A DNA stretch of 64,000 bases from Neocallimastix lanati (nom. inval.) (Eukaryota; Neocallimastigomycota; Neocallimastigomycetes; Neocallimastigales; Neocallimastigaceae), in NCBI GenBank assembly GCA_016946835.1, contig JACVTC010000153.1, positions 86,001-150,000 on the forward strand, given 5' to 3'. Under the pieces are notes generated by a model. That model had not been told where the DNA came from, did no database searches, and worked only from the letters and a program-made list of their open reading frames with translations. Made by a program: the position numbers and the translations under genes. This document shows, one piece after another, positions 24,691 through 36,437 of this stretch. How positions within the stretch are numbered: position 1 is the stretch's first letter; the number at the start of each line of letters is the position of its first letter.

Positions 24691-25079
24691 TTCTTTCTCT
24701 CTGTCTAAAAAGACAGTTAAATGGGATAGATTAAAATGTATAAATAAAAAAGAATTAATTTTTGACAATAACTATTTTAGTGTATTAGAAGAAGTGATTC
24801 CAGATACTGATATTAGTAATGATGATGTTTCAATGAAATTTATATCAATTTCATTCAATATTGTTAAAGGACTTAATATTACGTCAATGTCGGAGGTCAG
24901 AAAATCTTTTTATCATATGTCACAGAAAATATTTAATTTTTAAAAAACACAAAATGAAATTATATAAAGCCATTAAAAGAAGAGGTTCTAATTATAATTT
25001 AGATGAATTTGAAGAATTAATTGAAAAATATAATAGAATGTGAAAAACTGTTAATCATATGTGTAATATTTATAGGAAA

Positions 25080-25890
25080 GCTGAATACCAACATTGAATC
25101 TATCTGATTGTGACAATTATCGAGGTATCTCTCTGATTTACAATGGTATAAAACTCATTTCGAAAATAGTCTCCAAAAGAATTTCGGAATACGGAATTAA
25201 AAATAATTTTATAAGACCAAAGCAATTTGGATTTCGTAATAAAGAAGAAAGTGTTAGTTTATTTAAATTCAACTCGAGAAATCTGTCAAAGAGGTAGAAA
25301 CGATAATAAAGAAACTTACCTTGCTTTTCTAGATTTAAAAAAGGTATATGATTCTGTTCCAATAGGTAATATTTTATATAAATTAGATGCTTTAGGTATT
25401 AGAGGTAAATGTTATCAATTTATTGAAAACTTATACTTATCTTATCTTCTAAGGCTTGTGTAAGGGTTGATGAACAATTATCGGAATCATTTAGTATTAA
25501 GAAAGGTGTTCATCAAGGTTATCCCTCTCTCACCAATTTTATTTAACTTGTTCATTAATTTTATTTTTAATAAATGTGGTAAATATGGAATCTCGATTGG
25601 AAATAGACAATGCTTTGGAGGTCTATCTCCAACAAGATTTCAATTTAAGAAATTGTTAAAATTTGCCAGTAAATGGGCAAGAAATAATGAAATGCAATTT
25701 GGTATCAATAAATGTGCCAGTTTAGTAGTAGTACGAGAGGAAGTTTCAAGATTTCTTAATAATAATAACTGTTTCAAAAAAATGGTAAAACTCGAAATGT
25801 ATTATCTTCTGATTTACTTAGAGATATATCGCGTTGTAGATGACATGCATAGGATAAAGAAAGTAAAATTTTGCCAGACAAATTAGATAA
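25080..25890 (+). pseudogene. LINE reverse transcriptase, catalytic loop deleted
   Basis: RT blocks appear in order in shifting frames: LSDCDNYRGISLIYNGIKLI (about 25097-25155), RPKQFGFRNKEES (about 25218-25255), AFLDLKKVYDSVP (25323-25361, containing the first catalytic Asp), LGIRGKCYQFIENLYLS (25393-25443), and SPILFNLFINFIF (about 25532-25570). After CFGGL at about 25607-25622, where the conserved ADD loop should follow, the frame goes straight to SPTRFQFKKLLKFA. About nine residues with the two catalytic Asp are missing. The thumb region KWARNNEMQFGINKCASLVV follows. It cannot be an active RT. Confidence 0.85.
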
Positions 25891-26039
25891 ATTTCCATAA
25901 AAAAAAAAAGGAATTGTAAACTTTTACTGGGATAAAGATATGGCAGGAAATCAATCAAGGCTAAGGCTCATAAGAAAAATAAATTTGAAAAAACTAGAGA
26001 CTACCTAAAGCTCAACTTTAAGTATACTGAATATAGTAT

Positions 26040-26841
26040 TGGTCTCCGATGAGTACTACATGCCAGATGTGAATATAAATTCGATGCTCGTGTTGCTAAA
26101 GCTGCCAAAATGATTGAAGATGACTGTTCAGAACGGTGTCCTTTTTGTTATAGAGAAAATTGTAATTCTCCATTGGAACATTGGTTTTCTAAATGCTATC
26201 TTTTTCGTGCTATTTGAATGAAATATTTTAAGGATATTGAAATTCTTTATGAAAAATTTTTTATAATTTCTAAATATTATCCAATATCTTATAGTAATTT
26301 AAAAACTGTTGTCACAAATATGAATAATATAGAATCAAATACAGATTTTGATAGTAGTAACGAGGAATATAATATTAATAATAACAACAATAGAAATAAT
26401 ATTGTTAATAATAGCAGAATTAATGATAGAGAAAACAGGAATATTAATATTGGTGATAGTGAAAATAATAGTATCGTTGCTAATAATATAATGAATAGAT
26501 CAATTGGTGAAAATCGTGTTGATTTAAGTAATTTTCTGAGTAATGAGTGTGTAAATATATATGTAACGTGGTATCGACTATATAACTTCCTTCTTGGTGT
26601 GAAAGATAAAGACATTATTGATCTAAATTATAATAAGGAATGGAATGTTATGCTTAAGAACCAAATAATTTCTGGTGATTATTCCAAAACGTCATTCTTG
26701 GTGCGATCTACTGCTCTTTTTACAGAAATTATGCCTAGAGCTAGTAATCGACAAGGGTTGATATTCCGATGGCATAAATGTAAACTAGCCAGGAGCGTCA
26801 AAACTGAGAATACAGTAAGACAGGCCAATGCCTCTGAATGA
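26040..26841 (+). pseudogene. LINE zinc knuckle and C-terminal domain
   Basis: After a frame change the strand encodes ARCEYKFDARVAKAAKM and then a Cys/His knuckle CPFCYRENCNSPLEHWFSKC at about 26138-26197. A 207-codon open frame follows (26218-26841). Its first third is an Asn-rich linker with Glu and Ser. Its last 100 residues carry VTWYRLYNFLLGVKD, MLKNQIISGDYSKTSFL, IMPRASNRQG and a final KTENTVRQANASE. These match the C-termini at 34444-34764 (minus), 50.5-51.7 kb and 62.9-63.2 kb. The knuckle probably binds element RNA or DNA, as in other LINEs (inference). Confidence 0.8.
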
Positions 26842-26849
26842 ATTATACC

Positions 26850-27985
<1,136 letters not shown>

Positions 27986-28253
27986 CATATGAATATGAAG
28001 ATAATAATTTAAAGATAATTAAAAGAAATTAAGCAGTTTTTAATATCAAAAAAGTATTTGAAATTTGAGTTTTAGAAACTTGAAAAATTAAAATAAAAGG
28101 TAATTTTATTAATTTTGAATATTTATTTTATTATAAATTATATATATAATTTTTTATTTTATTTTTAAAAGGAAAAAAAAAAATTTTTTTTATAAATTTA
28201 TTATGCTTTATTAATAATTACAAAATTAATAATATTATTATTACTATGCTTTA

Positions 28254-28255
<2 letters not shown>

Positions 28256-28343
<88 letters not shown>

Positions 28344-28351
28344 AATATAAA
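28256..28351. repeat. (TTA)n microsatellite
   Basis: About 28-30 TTA copies with a single GTA interruption near 28330. Confidence 0.93.
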
Positions 28352-28443
28352 TATTAATATAATTATAGGTTTAAAAATTATGTTATGTTTTAATGTCATA
28401 ATAAATTAAGTTTTTTTTTTATTTTTAATATTAAGATTTTATT

Positions 28444-28540
28444 CGAAAAGAATTTGGACATCTTTAATTTTTTTTATTTAATATTTTTATAATAAAGATG
28501 TCCAAATTCTTTCAAAAATATTAAATAAAAAAAATTTAAT
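28444..28540. repeat. Interleaved inverted repeats upstream of the left-arm gene
   Basis: Segment a (gaatttggacatcttta, about 28449-28466) is followed by b (ttttttttatttaatatttt, about 28468-28490). Then come the reverse complement of a (taaagatgtccaaattc, about 28493-28511) and the reverse complement of b (about 28514-28540). The order is a-b-a'-b'. The right-arm homologue at about 49015-49055 has only one copy of the gacatctttatta motif, so the second half here is a local templated inversion. Confidence 0.75.
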
Positions 28541-28741
28541 GTTTGCTCATGATTAATTTTATTTAAAATAATTAATATTATATTAAAAGTGTTAATATTG
28601 ATCAATTTTCCATTGGAAATACAATTACAATAATGATTAATGAATTATAATTACTGTTATATCGTATTGTATATGAATCATAGTTAAAATTATATTATTC
28701 TCAAAAAGTCATAATTAAAATTTTTTCTATTCTAGTAACCA

Positions 28742-30322
28742 ATGAGTCATAATAACAATTGTAATTTTTTGTTTTTAATTGGAAATTCATTAAAAGATGA
28801 AATGTATACTAATTCATTTCCTAATGATAATGGAACTATTAAAGAAGTAAATCAAAATATTTCTCATAATATAAATACAAGACTTTTTATTAGAAAAAAT
28901 GAAAATTATAATGGCCAATATATTGTTGTATATGATTATCATCGTAATATTAGAGGAAATGATAATTTGTTGCTAGAGCTTAACTTTGATAAAATAATTG
29001 ACAAGCTCAATATTGAATCGGTAGTAAGACAAGAACGTATAAATAAAAAAACAAAAAAGAAAGAAAAAGATTGGGAACCTATATTTGGATTAAAAGGAAA
29101 TAAAATGATAATTGAAGCTAAAACAAGATTTAAAAAGCATTCAAAAAATTATGATATTCTTACTTATGTGAAGATTATAGAGGATAACAATAAACTCTAT
29201 GATTTTTCTTTTAAATTAGTACCAGTGAGAAGATATGAGGGAATAAAATATATTCTTGATGTTGTAAGAAAATTTTATGAAATGAATGACTTATTTTCAG
29301 AATTTTGTGATTGTCTTGGTAATTTAAAAGAAGATCTTGTCAATAGGATTAAAAATAATTTATATGATTATGAAATTAAAAAAATAGTATCGAAGTTTTT
29401 AAAAAATGATAAAAGTAATGAAAAAAAGGAAATGTATTTTAATAATGATGAAAAAAAAATTGAGAAGTTTGAAGAAGAATTAAATATTAAAAAAGAACAA
29501 TTATTAGACGTAATAAATACTATTTTTGAAGCAAAAAAATTAAAAAAGGAAAATATTGATAAATTTAAAGAATTATTTCAACATTTGGAAGATTTTTATA
29601 GTAATAAGAAAAAGCCAGGATATAATGAAAGTATTGATGAATTTTCTGAAAAAGTATTATTAGTTTCATGTTTTGATGTTTTATTTGAATTTATTAAAGA
29701 TAATTTTAATAGAATAAATAAAGAAAAAACAGAAAATACTCTTAATATAAAAAAAATATTAGAATTCTTTAATAAAAATCATTCGGAATTTTTAAGATGC
29801 TACAAAAGTAAAAAGGATTTGTCAAAAAATCATGGAATTATTGAAAACCATTTATTAAACTTTTATATTGATAGTGAATCTATTGAAAATGAAGAATTTG
29901 TTGAAAATGATGAATCTACTGAAAATGATGAATCTACTGAAAATGAAGAATCTACTGAAAATGAAGAATCTACTGAAAATGAAGAATTTATTGAAAATGA
30001 AGAATTTATTGAAAATGAAGAATTTATTGAAAATGAAGAATCTATTGACAATGAAGAGCCCAAAAAGAATAATAAAATTTTAAATAATAATAGTTTAAAT
30101 ATGTCTGAAAATAATAAAGACGATACATTATTTAATGAAATTAATCATAATAATGAAAACCAAATTTCAAATAGAAAAAGAATATTAGGGAATGAGGTAT
30201 TAAGTAGTATTAATAGAAAGAAACCAAGAAAAAATGATAGTAATAATTACGAAAATCCAAATATTAGTAACTTTAATCGTTTATTAGTTAATTATGAAGA
30301 CGAAGTATATCAACATAATTAA
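28742..30322 (+). CDS. Unrecognised Asn/Lys/Glu-rich protein, short paralogue
   Basis: Open frame of 526 codons from an ATG preceded by agtaacca to TAA at 30320-30322. I recognise no family. Residues 1-45 are a single N-terminal unit (MSHNNNCNFLFLIGNSLKDE...) that equals one repeat of the array in the right-arm paralogue. Residues about 46-375 form a conserved core with YIVVYDYHR, LKGNKMIIEAKTRFKKHSKN, FSFKLVPVRRYEGIKYIL and FNKNHSEFLRCYKSKKDLS. Residues about 379-438 are a Glu/Asn tract of six-residue units (ESTENE type). The C-terminal tail has basic clusters (SNRKRILG...NRKKPRKN) that could act as a nuclear localisation signal (inference), then ends NYEDEVYQHN. The core agrees closely with the paralogue at 43504-48627 while the flanks differ more, which supports real coding constraint. 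No membrane segment or signal peptide is evident. Confidence 0.85.
   Translation: MSHNNNCNFLFLIGNSLKDEMYTNSFPNDNGTIKEVNQNISHNINTRLFIRKNENYNGQYIVVYDYHRNIRGNDNLLLELNFDKIIDKLNIESVVRQERINKKTKKKEKDWEPIFGLKGNKMIIEAKTRFKKHSKNYDILTYVKIIEDNNKLYDFSFKLVPVRRYEGIKYILDVVRKFYEMNDLFSEFCDCLGNLKEDLVNRIKNNLYDYEIKKIVSKFLKNDKSNEKKEMYFNNDEKKIEKFEEELNIKKEQLLDVINTIFEAKKLKKENIDKFKELFQHLEDFYSNKKKPGYNESIDEFSEKVLLVSCFDVLFEFIKDNFNRINKEKTENTLNIKKILEFFNKNHSEFLRCYKSKKDLSKNHGIIENHLLNFYIDSESIENEEFVENDESTENDESTENEESTENEESTENEEFIENEEFIENEEFIENEESIDNEEPKKNNKILNNNSLNMSENNKDDTLFNEINHNNENQISNRKRILGNEVLSSINRKKPRKNDSNNYENPNISNFNRLLVNYEDEVYQHN
29878..30057 (+). repeat. 18-bp coding tandem repeat (Glu-Asn tract)
   Basis: About ten units of 18 bp encode E-[ST/FI]-x-E-N-E hexapeptides inside the 526-aa protein. 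The homologous tract in the right-arm paralogue is about seven times longer. Confidence 0.9.
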
Positions 30323-30990
30323 TTAATAAGGATATAATCCAATATACGAGTATCATATTATTAATATTAAGGATATAATTCATTATGTTGGAGTTTCATA
30401 TTAGTATTAATACAGAAAAGTAATAATTTCAATAACGTAAGGTGAAAATGTGATTTGATTTAAAATTCAGAATTTGCGCATCAATCTTGATAGAGAATAA
30501 TTTATAATGATACAGATATAGGCAACTATTATGAAAGTATAATAGTAAAATGCTATTATTTGAAGGATTACTTGATACTTGGGTTTTATCATGCCTGAAC
30601 ATTCATTAAATATATTTAAAATAGGATCTGATAGCATATCCAGGGTCATTTTGGCGCAAAAGAGCGCTCTCATACATCTCCTGTTCCTGTGATGACTTTT
30701 CAAAAATATGCTATTCAGAGATTCTATTAAATACTCAAGCATGATAGAACTTAGGTATCACGTTACCCTACAAATTTAGCGTCGTAACCGTACATACTAT
30801 TTTATCCTGCTTTTAGTATGTTTTTTGGTTTTTATCAAAAATAAATAAATAAATAAATTAATAAATAATATAAAATGGCAAAGAAGTAAAGGAAGGCATA
30901 CAGCTAATTATAATTGAAATAAAGTTATATTATCACTACATTTAAATTCATTTTAAAGTATCAATAACAAAATCAATAGTAACATCAGTA
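30323..30990. other. 3' flank shared by both arms of the inverted duplication
   Basis: Contains ttaatattaaggatataatt and following sequence matching the reverse complement of 42.5-43.5 kb, with many substitutions and indels. Includes ggatctgatagcatatccag, the single-copy counterpart of the inverted pair in the other arm. I see no gene. Confidence 0.75.
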
Positions 30991-30991
30991 A

Positions 30992-30992
30992 T

Positions 30993-31029
<37 letters not shown>

Positions 31030-31055
31030 GCAACAACAACAACAACAACAACAAC

Positions 31056-31117
<62 letters not shown>
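30992..31117. repeat. Compound (CAA)n(TAA)n microsatellite
   Basis: About 60 bp of CAA units with a CAG interruption, followed by about 60 bp of TAA units. Minus-strand poly-Val/Ile frames here are artefacts. Confidence 0.95.
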
Positions 31118-31121
<4 letters not shown>

Positions 31122-31880
31122 GAATATTATCAACAAAAACTTTATTAAATCCTTACACATTAAGTATTTTTAATATATAAATAAATAAATATCAACAAAG
31201 TTAAATAACATTCCAATTACTCTATATTTATAATAAATGAAATCATTCTTAGTACTCTTTGCATTTTATAAAATCAACTTAGAATTAGTAATTAAAAGAT
31301 TTTATATGTAAATTACTTTTATTATTATTATTTTAATTTTTTTTGTATTTTCCATATTTTTTTTTTAATTGTAAATATTTTATTTTATATTTTTAGTCTT
31401 TTATCCATTTAGTTTTCTTTCTTTTTTCTTTTTTTCCTTTTACTTTTTTCTTAATTTATTTTTATTTATAAATTATTTATTAAGTTATTACATATTAATA
31501 ATAAAATATTAATAAAAAAATTATTAATGTAATAATAAATAATATATATTTCATATATATAAATATAAATTAATAGGTTATAAATAACATTAATTATTTT
31601 TTTTATTATTTTATTTTATTTTATTTTATTTTATTTTTTTTTTTTTTTTTAGACTAGAAAGAGAATATACTTCTTGTGTTTTATTGAATAGAAAATTATA
31701 TTTTTATGTAATACATCTTAAAAAAATAAATTATATAATTTAAAGATAAAAATAAAATGTATTTAAGAGATTAAGAAAAATAAAAAAATAATAAAATTTA
31801 ATAAAAAAAAAAAAAAGAATTTTTAATTAATTATAGAAAATTTAATGTAATAAAGAATAAAAATAAGCTCAAAAGTTAAA
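31118..31880. other. AT-rich spacer
   Basis: Contains a (TTTTA)n run (about 31605-31640) and T runs. No gene is visible. Confidence 0.5.
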
Positions 31881-32870
31881 AAATTCTATGTGGTATATGA
31901 AATATATATTAACATTATATAAATCAAAAATAATAAAGCATAGAGGTAACATCTTTAAAATAGATTATGTGGTGTCCACCGAACTATCCCCAGAAAATAC
32001 AGAAAGATTCTCATTAATAGAATTACTTTCTATAGATTCTGCGAGCGGAACTAGACTGTGAGTATTAGTGTCTGAAATATATATATTAGGACTACTAATA
32101 GTATTGTTCCCAAGCCATATCGGTACGACGTAGGCACTCTTGGTGCTGATGGGATTTATTACTAAATCGATCATAAAGTAACTCAAGAGAGCTACTAATG
32201 ATAGATTCTATTTTAACAGGATCACTCTTAAGCCTCCACAATAAATAGAACAGTAGACCCCTGTGAACTGTTTCCGACGACACCTGTGAACTGTTTCCGA
32301 CGACACCTGTGAACTGTTTAAGAGTTGTTCACTTAAATGTCTCCGTTCCCCAGTATCGAATTGTAGTTCATCTAAAGCTGAAATTCAACCAAGAAGGAAT
32401 ATGTAAATATATTTATTGATAAAATTTTCATATTCTAATATATTAGAATATGTTGGTAATAAGGAAATAGTCCGAATTTTATCTCTGAATATTATAAAAA
32501 GGTCATTGATGAAATTTAAAGATCTAAAGATTAGTATATATATAGTGAAAAAGAAAAACATTCGAATATCCAATGGATGCTCTTTCTTTGGAAGTAAGAT
32601 AAAGTTCTTGATATGAAATTGAAATACTTATCACAAATATCAAGATAAAATAATTTAGTGAGAATGTTGTAGATGGAAACAGAGTTGTTGGCCTTTTTAA
32701 GATCAAGAAAGGCTACATAAGTAAATTTATCTTTGACAAATTTCTCTTTATAGATAAAAAGGCTAATATACTATTCATGATTATAAAAACCAAATTATTC
32801 AGGTCTAATAAAATTATATGCAAAAACATACTAATAAATTTTATCATTAATTATTTTAGTTTTAGTTTTA
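31881..32870 (-). mobile_element. LINE remnant, RT piece joined to C-terminus
   Basis: On the minus strand about 32870-32400 encodes RT block fragments, including AFLDLKKANNSV with Asn in place of the usual Tyr/Asp after Ala. The sequence then moves to C-terminal pieces: LLFYLLWRLKSDPVKIES, SSLELLYDRFSNK and ECLRRTDMAWEQYY (32283-32095). A SGDSSVDTT tail with a stop follows (31995-31965). The RT palm, thumb and knuckle are missing between them. A 23-bp unit (cctgtgaactgtttccgacg...) is repeated about 2.7 times at 32260-32321. The copy is dead. Confidence 0.75.
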
Positions 32871-32883
32871 TTGATTAAAGATT

Positions 32884-32919
<36 letters not shown>

Positions 32920-33014
32920 GGCAGCAAACTTGTTCTTTATTAATTAAATATATGATAAAATACACATAATAAAAAGAAAAAAAAAGATAAAAAATAAACA
33001 AAAAAAAAAAAAAG

Positions 33015-34332
33015 ACACAAAATAAAATAAAATAAAATAAAATAAAATAAAATAAAATAAAATAAAATAAAATAAATAGTAGAATGTGAATATAAAGTAT
33101 ATATTTAATAAAATAAAATAAAATAAATAGTAGAATATGAATATAAAGTACGTATTTAATAAAATAAAATAAAATAAATAGTAGAATATGAATATAAAGT
33201 ACGTATTTAATAAAATAAAATAAAATAAATAGTAGAATATAAATATAAAGTACGTATTTAATAAAATAAAATAAATAGTAGAATGTGAATATAAATTACA
33301 GATTGAATAAAATAAAATAAAATAAAATAAAATAAAATAAAATAAAATAAAATAAAATAAAATAAAATAAATAGTAGAATATAAATATTATTAAAGTACA
33401 GATTGAATAAAATAAAATAAAATAAAATAAAATAAAATAAAATAAAATAAAATAAAATAAAATAAAATAAAATAAAATAAAATAAAATAAAATAAAATAA
33501 AATAAAATAAAATAAAATAAAATAAAATAAAATAAAATAAAATAAAATAAAATAAAATAAAATAAAATAAAATAAAATAAAATAAAATAAAATAAAATAA
33601 AATAAAATAAAATAAAATAAAATAAAATAAAATAAAATAAAATAAATAAAATAAAATAAAATAAAATAAAATAATAAATAAATAAATAAAATAAATAAAA
33701 TAAATAGTAGAATATAAATATTATTAAAGTACAGATTGAATAAAATAAAATAAAATAAAATAAAATAAAATAAAATAAAATAAAATAAAATAAAATAAAA
33801 TAAAATAAAATAAAATAAAATAAATAGTAGAATATAAATATTATTAAAGTACAGATTGAATAAAATAAAATAAAATAAAATAAAATAAAATAAAATAAAA
33901 TAAAATAAAATAAAATAAAATAAAATAAAATAAAATAAAATAAAATAAAATAAAATAAAATAAAATAAAATAAAATAAAATAAAATAAAATAAAATAAAA
34001 TAAAATAAAATAAAATAAAATAAAATAAAATAAAATAAAATAAAATAAAATAAAATAAAATAAAATAAAATAAAATAAAATAAATAGTAGAATATAAATA
34101 TTATTAAAGTACAGATTGAATAAAATAAAATAAAATAAAATAAAATAAAATAAAATAAAATAAAATAAAATAAAATAAAATAAAATAAAATAAAATAAAT
34201 AGTAGAATATAAATATTATTAAAGTACAGATTGAATAAAATAAAATAAAATAAAATAAAATAAAATAAAATAAAATAAAATAAAATAAAATAAAATAAAA
34301 TAAAATAAAATAAAATAAAATAAAATAAAATA
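33015..34332. repeat. (TAAAA)n satellite with interspersed 36-bp unit, 1.3 kb
   Basis: Long runs of the pentamer TAAAA are separated at irregular intervals by tagtagaatataaatattat plus taaagtacagattgaa. The spacer occurs about nine times; the first ones (33077-33300) are diverged (cgtattt or gatatttaa versions) and the later ones nearly identical. A slightly different (TAAATAAA) patch lies near 33645-33710. The array lies in the spacer of the inverted duplication. The minus-strand 353-codon Phe/Ile/Leu/Tyr frame is an artefact. Confidence 0.96.
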
Positions 34333-34439
34333 ATGGTATAATATATTCTAGTTTCATTTAATTAATATCTGTAAGACTTCCCAAGGTCATTATTATACTG
34401 TAGTATAATAATTAATTTTAACTTAACAATGTTAATCAT

Positions 34440-34880
34440 AATTTTAAGATACAAAATTATGATCTTCATTGGTTGCGCTAGCCCTGCTGGCCTGTCTTAC
34501 TGTTTCTTCAGCATTGACGCTCTTGGTAGTAGTAGTACGATTCGATTTGAACCTATTGAACAAAGACCATTGCTGGCCAATAGCAATAGGTATAATCGAT
34601 TGAAGAAGAGCCGCAGTAACCACCAAGAATAGAGTATCAGAATAAGCACCTGATTTCATCTGGTACTTAAATAGATCCTTCCATTCCCATGTACTGTTAT
34701 TAATATTTCTGCCTCCAAGAAGGAAATTAAACACTTTTTCACACACACTAGAATCAACATACATTGATTAGAGATATATATACCTATATAATTATTATAC
34801 TTCAATTGGAAAGATCACCTTTCTTTGGAATAGACACAATAGAAACAGAGTTCTAGTTATTTGGAAAAGATCCTTTCCAG
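34440..34880 (-). mobile_element. LINE remnant, pre-RT piece joined to C-terminus
   Basis: Read on the minus strand, 34880-34800 encodes a WKGSFPNN...NSVSIVSIPKKGD peptide typical of the region just before RT block 1. The sequence then passes to the C-terminal domain at 34764-34444: VFNFLLGGRN, MKSGAYSDTLFLV, SIIPIAIGQQW, TKSVNAEETVRQASRASA and a stop. The whole RT palm and knuckle are missing. The C-terminal 106 codons are uninterrupted and are homologous to 26530-26841. Confidence 0.78.
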
Positions 34881-35451
34881 ATTTTACTGAAAATTTTTAT
34901 TTCTTTATATTTTTTTATTTTTATTATTTTTTTTATATGATTTTTTGTTTTAAAACTAAAATAAATAAATAAAAAAAAATAAATAATAAGTCTTAAATAT
35001 ATATATAATATGATAAGTATATATAAAAAGAAATTAATATTTCATTAGAAATAAAAATATGAGTTAATGTATTTAAATAATGATAAATTATTTATTATAT
35101 ATAAAACTAAATAAGAGTGTAACAAAAAAACAAACTTTTTTTTTTTTTTAAAAATAAAAAAATTGAAATTGAAATAAAATTATATTTATATAATTAAAAA
35201 TTTAAATAAATATATATATATTGCAATTGAAAAAAAAAAAAAAAAAAGTATAAAAAAAAAAAATTAAAATTTAATTGAATAAAATAAATAAATAAATAAA
35301 TAAATAAATAAAATTGAAAAAAATTAAATAATTTATATATCAATTTTATCTATTTTTTTTTTAAATAAAAAATTATATACTACGTTCATATTAAATATCA
35401 TATTATATATATATATACAGTTATATAAGATGGTAAGAAAAAAATTTTTTT

Positions 35452-35456
<5 letters not shown>
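34881..35456. other. AT-rich spacer
   Basis: Contains an (AAAT)n run near 35280-35310 and A runs. No gene is seen. Confidence 0.5.

Positions 35457-35517
<61 letters not shown>
35456..35517. repeat. Poly-T tract, about 60 bp
   Basis: A pure T run of about 60 bases, which is A-rich in cofilin sense. It lies about 135-195 bp beyond the cofilin stop codon. Confidence 0.9.
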
Positions 35518-35518
<1 letters not shown>

Positions 35519-35650
35519 AATAAAATTTAGTATTAATCTAAATTGTATTTATTACTACGACTACTACTATTTTTCTTTCTTTATTTATGACTTTTAAAGG
35601 ATATCTTTTTTTTTTCTTATTTAATTTTTTTTTTTTTTTTTTTTAAAATT

Positions 35651-36283
35651 TTAGAAACGAAGATTTTTAGTAGCTTTTTCATATACGGTATCATAATCAA
35701 TTTCAGAGTAATCGGTTCCTTGAATCTCTACTTGAACTCCTTCCAGTGCCTTTTTAATTGTCAGTTTACTGGAAGCAAATAACATTCTAATTTTTTTTTA
35801 TTGTTAATAATACATGTATATATATGTATATATGTATATGTATTTACTATTAATGATAATTTTTTTAATTTTATAATAAATATATTTCTATATTTCTCCT
35901 TAATAATTATTTTAATGCAAGAATATTTGTTTTTATTTTTATTATTATCATTTTTAGATATTATTAACTTACTTTTCACGAATATTAGCGGTGCTTGGAC
36001 ACCATAATAATAGGAGAATTCTATCAGCAAAAGCGATTATATCAGTTCCCACGTAGGAATGTTGAAATTCAAAATTGAAGACAGCGTAACGGCATTCGTT
36101 TTCAGGAAGAGTTTTAATGAAATCAGTGTAGGGTAAAGTCTCATCTTTTCCAGTACGTTCAACGATAATTTTCGATCGATCCTTGTTGAAGGCATACACT
36201 ATATATTTACATGCATTACCCATTTTTAAATCGTTGAAGCGTTCAACGCACTGCGGATCGACTTTAACACCGGTGACAGACAT
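35651..36283 (-). CDS. COF1: Cofilin/actin-depolymerising factor, two exons
   Basis: Exon 1 (36283-35973) and exon 2 (35786-35651) join across a GTAAGT...TTAG intron to give 148 aa, close to the usual 137-166 for the family. Cofilin binds actin monomers and filaments, severs ADP-actin filaments and drives actin turnover in the cytoplasm. The N-terminus MSVTGVKV, with a Ser after Met as the usual phosphoregulation site, FNDLKMG and TLPENECRYAVFNFEF match the fungal ADF-homology fold. LLLLWCPSTANIREK and the exon-2 helix MLFASSKLTIKKALEG form the actin-binding surface. GTDYSEIDYDTV is the conserved C-terminal block. Residues about 75-88, between FEF and ILLLLW, are some six residues longer than in yeast cofilins. 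I chose the ATG at 36283, since the upstream in-frame Met adds only an unrelated hydrophobic stretch. No other intron is needed. Confidence 0.96.
35787..35972 (-). other. Cofilin intron
   Basis: A 186-bp intron with donor GTAAGT and acceptor TTAG, interrupting the Lys104 codon after two bases. It contains a short (AT/GT)-rich patch at about 35815-35840. Confidence 0.9.
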
Positions 36284-36404
36284 TTTTCCAGAAAAAAACA
36301 AAAAACACAAAGCAAAATAAATGAATATATATATTGATATATATGTATATATAGATTTATAAAGATTTATGTATAGATTTATAAGAGTATAGTAATTATT
36401 CTTT

Positions 36405-36437
<33 letters not shown>

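Noticed and set aside
26289-26615. 108-codon minus-strand Leu/Ser-rich frame
   Set aside because: Antisense shadow of the Asn-rich linker in the LINE C-terminal region.
30948-31160. Minus-strand poly-Val/Ile frame
   Set aside because: Translation of the (CAA)n(TAA)n microsatellite.
33296-34357. 353-codon minus-strand frame of Phe/Ile/Leu/Tyr
   Set aside because: It is the translation of the (TAAAA)n satellite, a five-base repeat that happens to lack stops on that strand. There is no coding signature.
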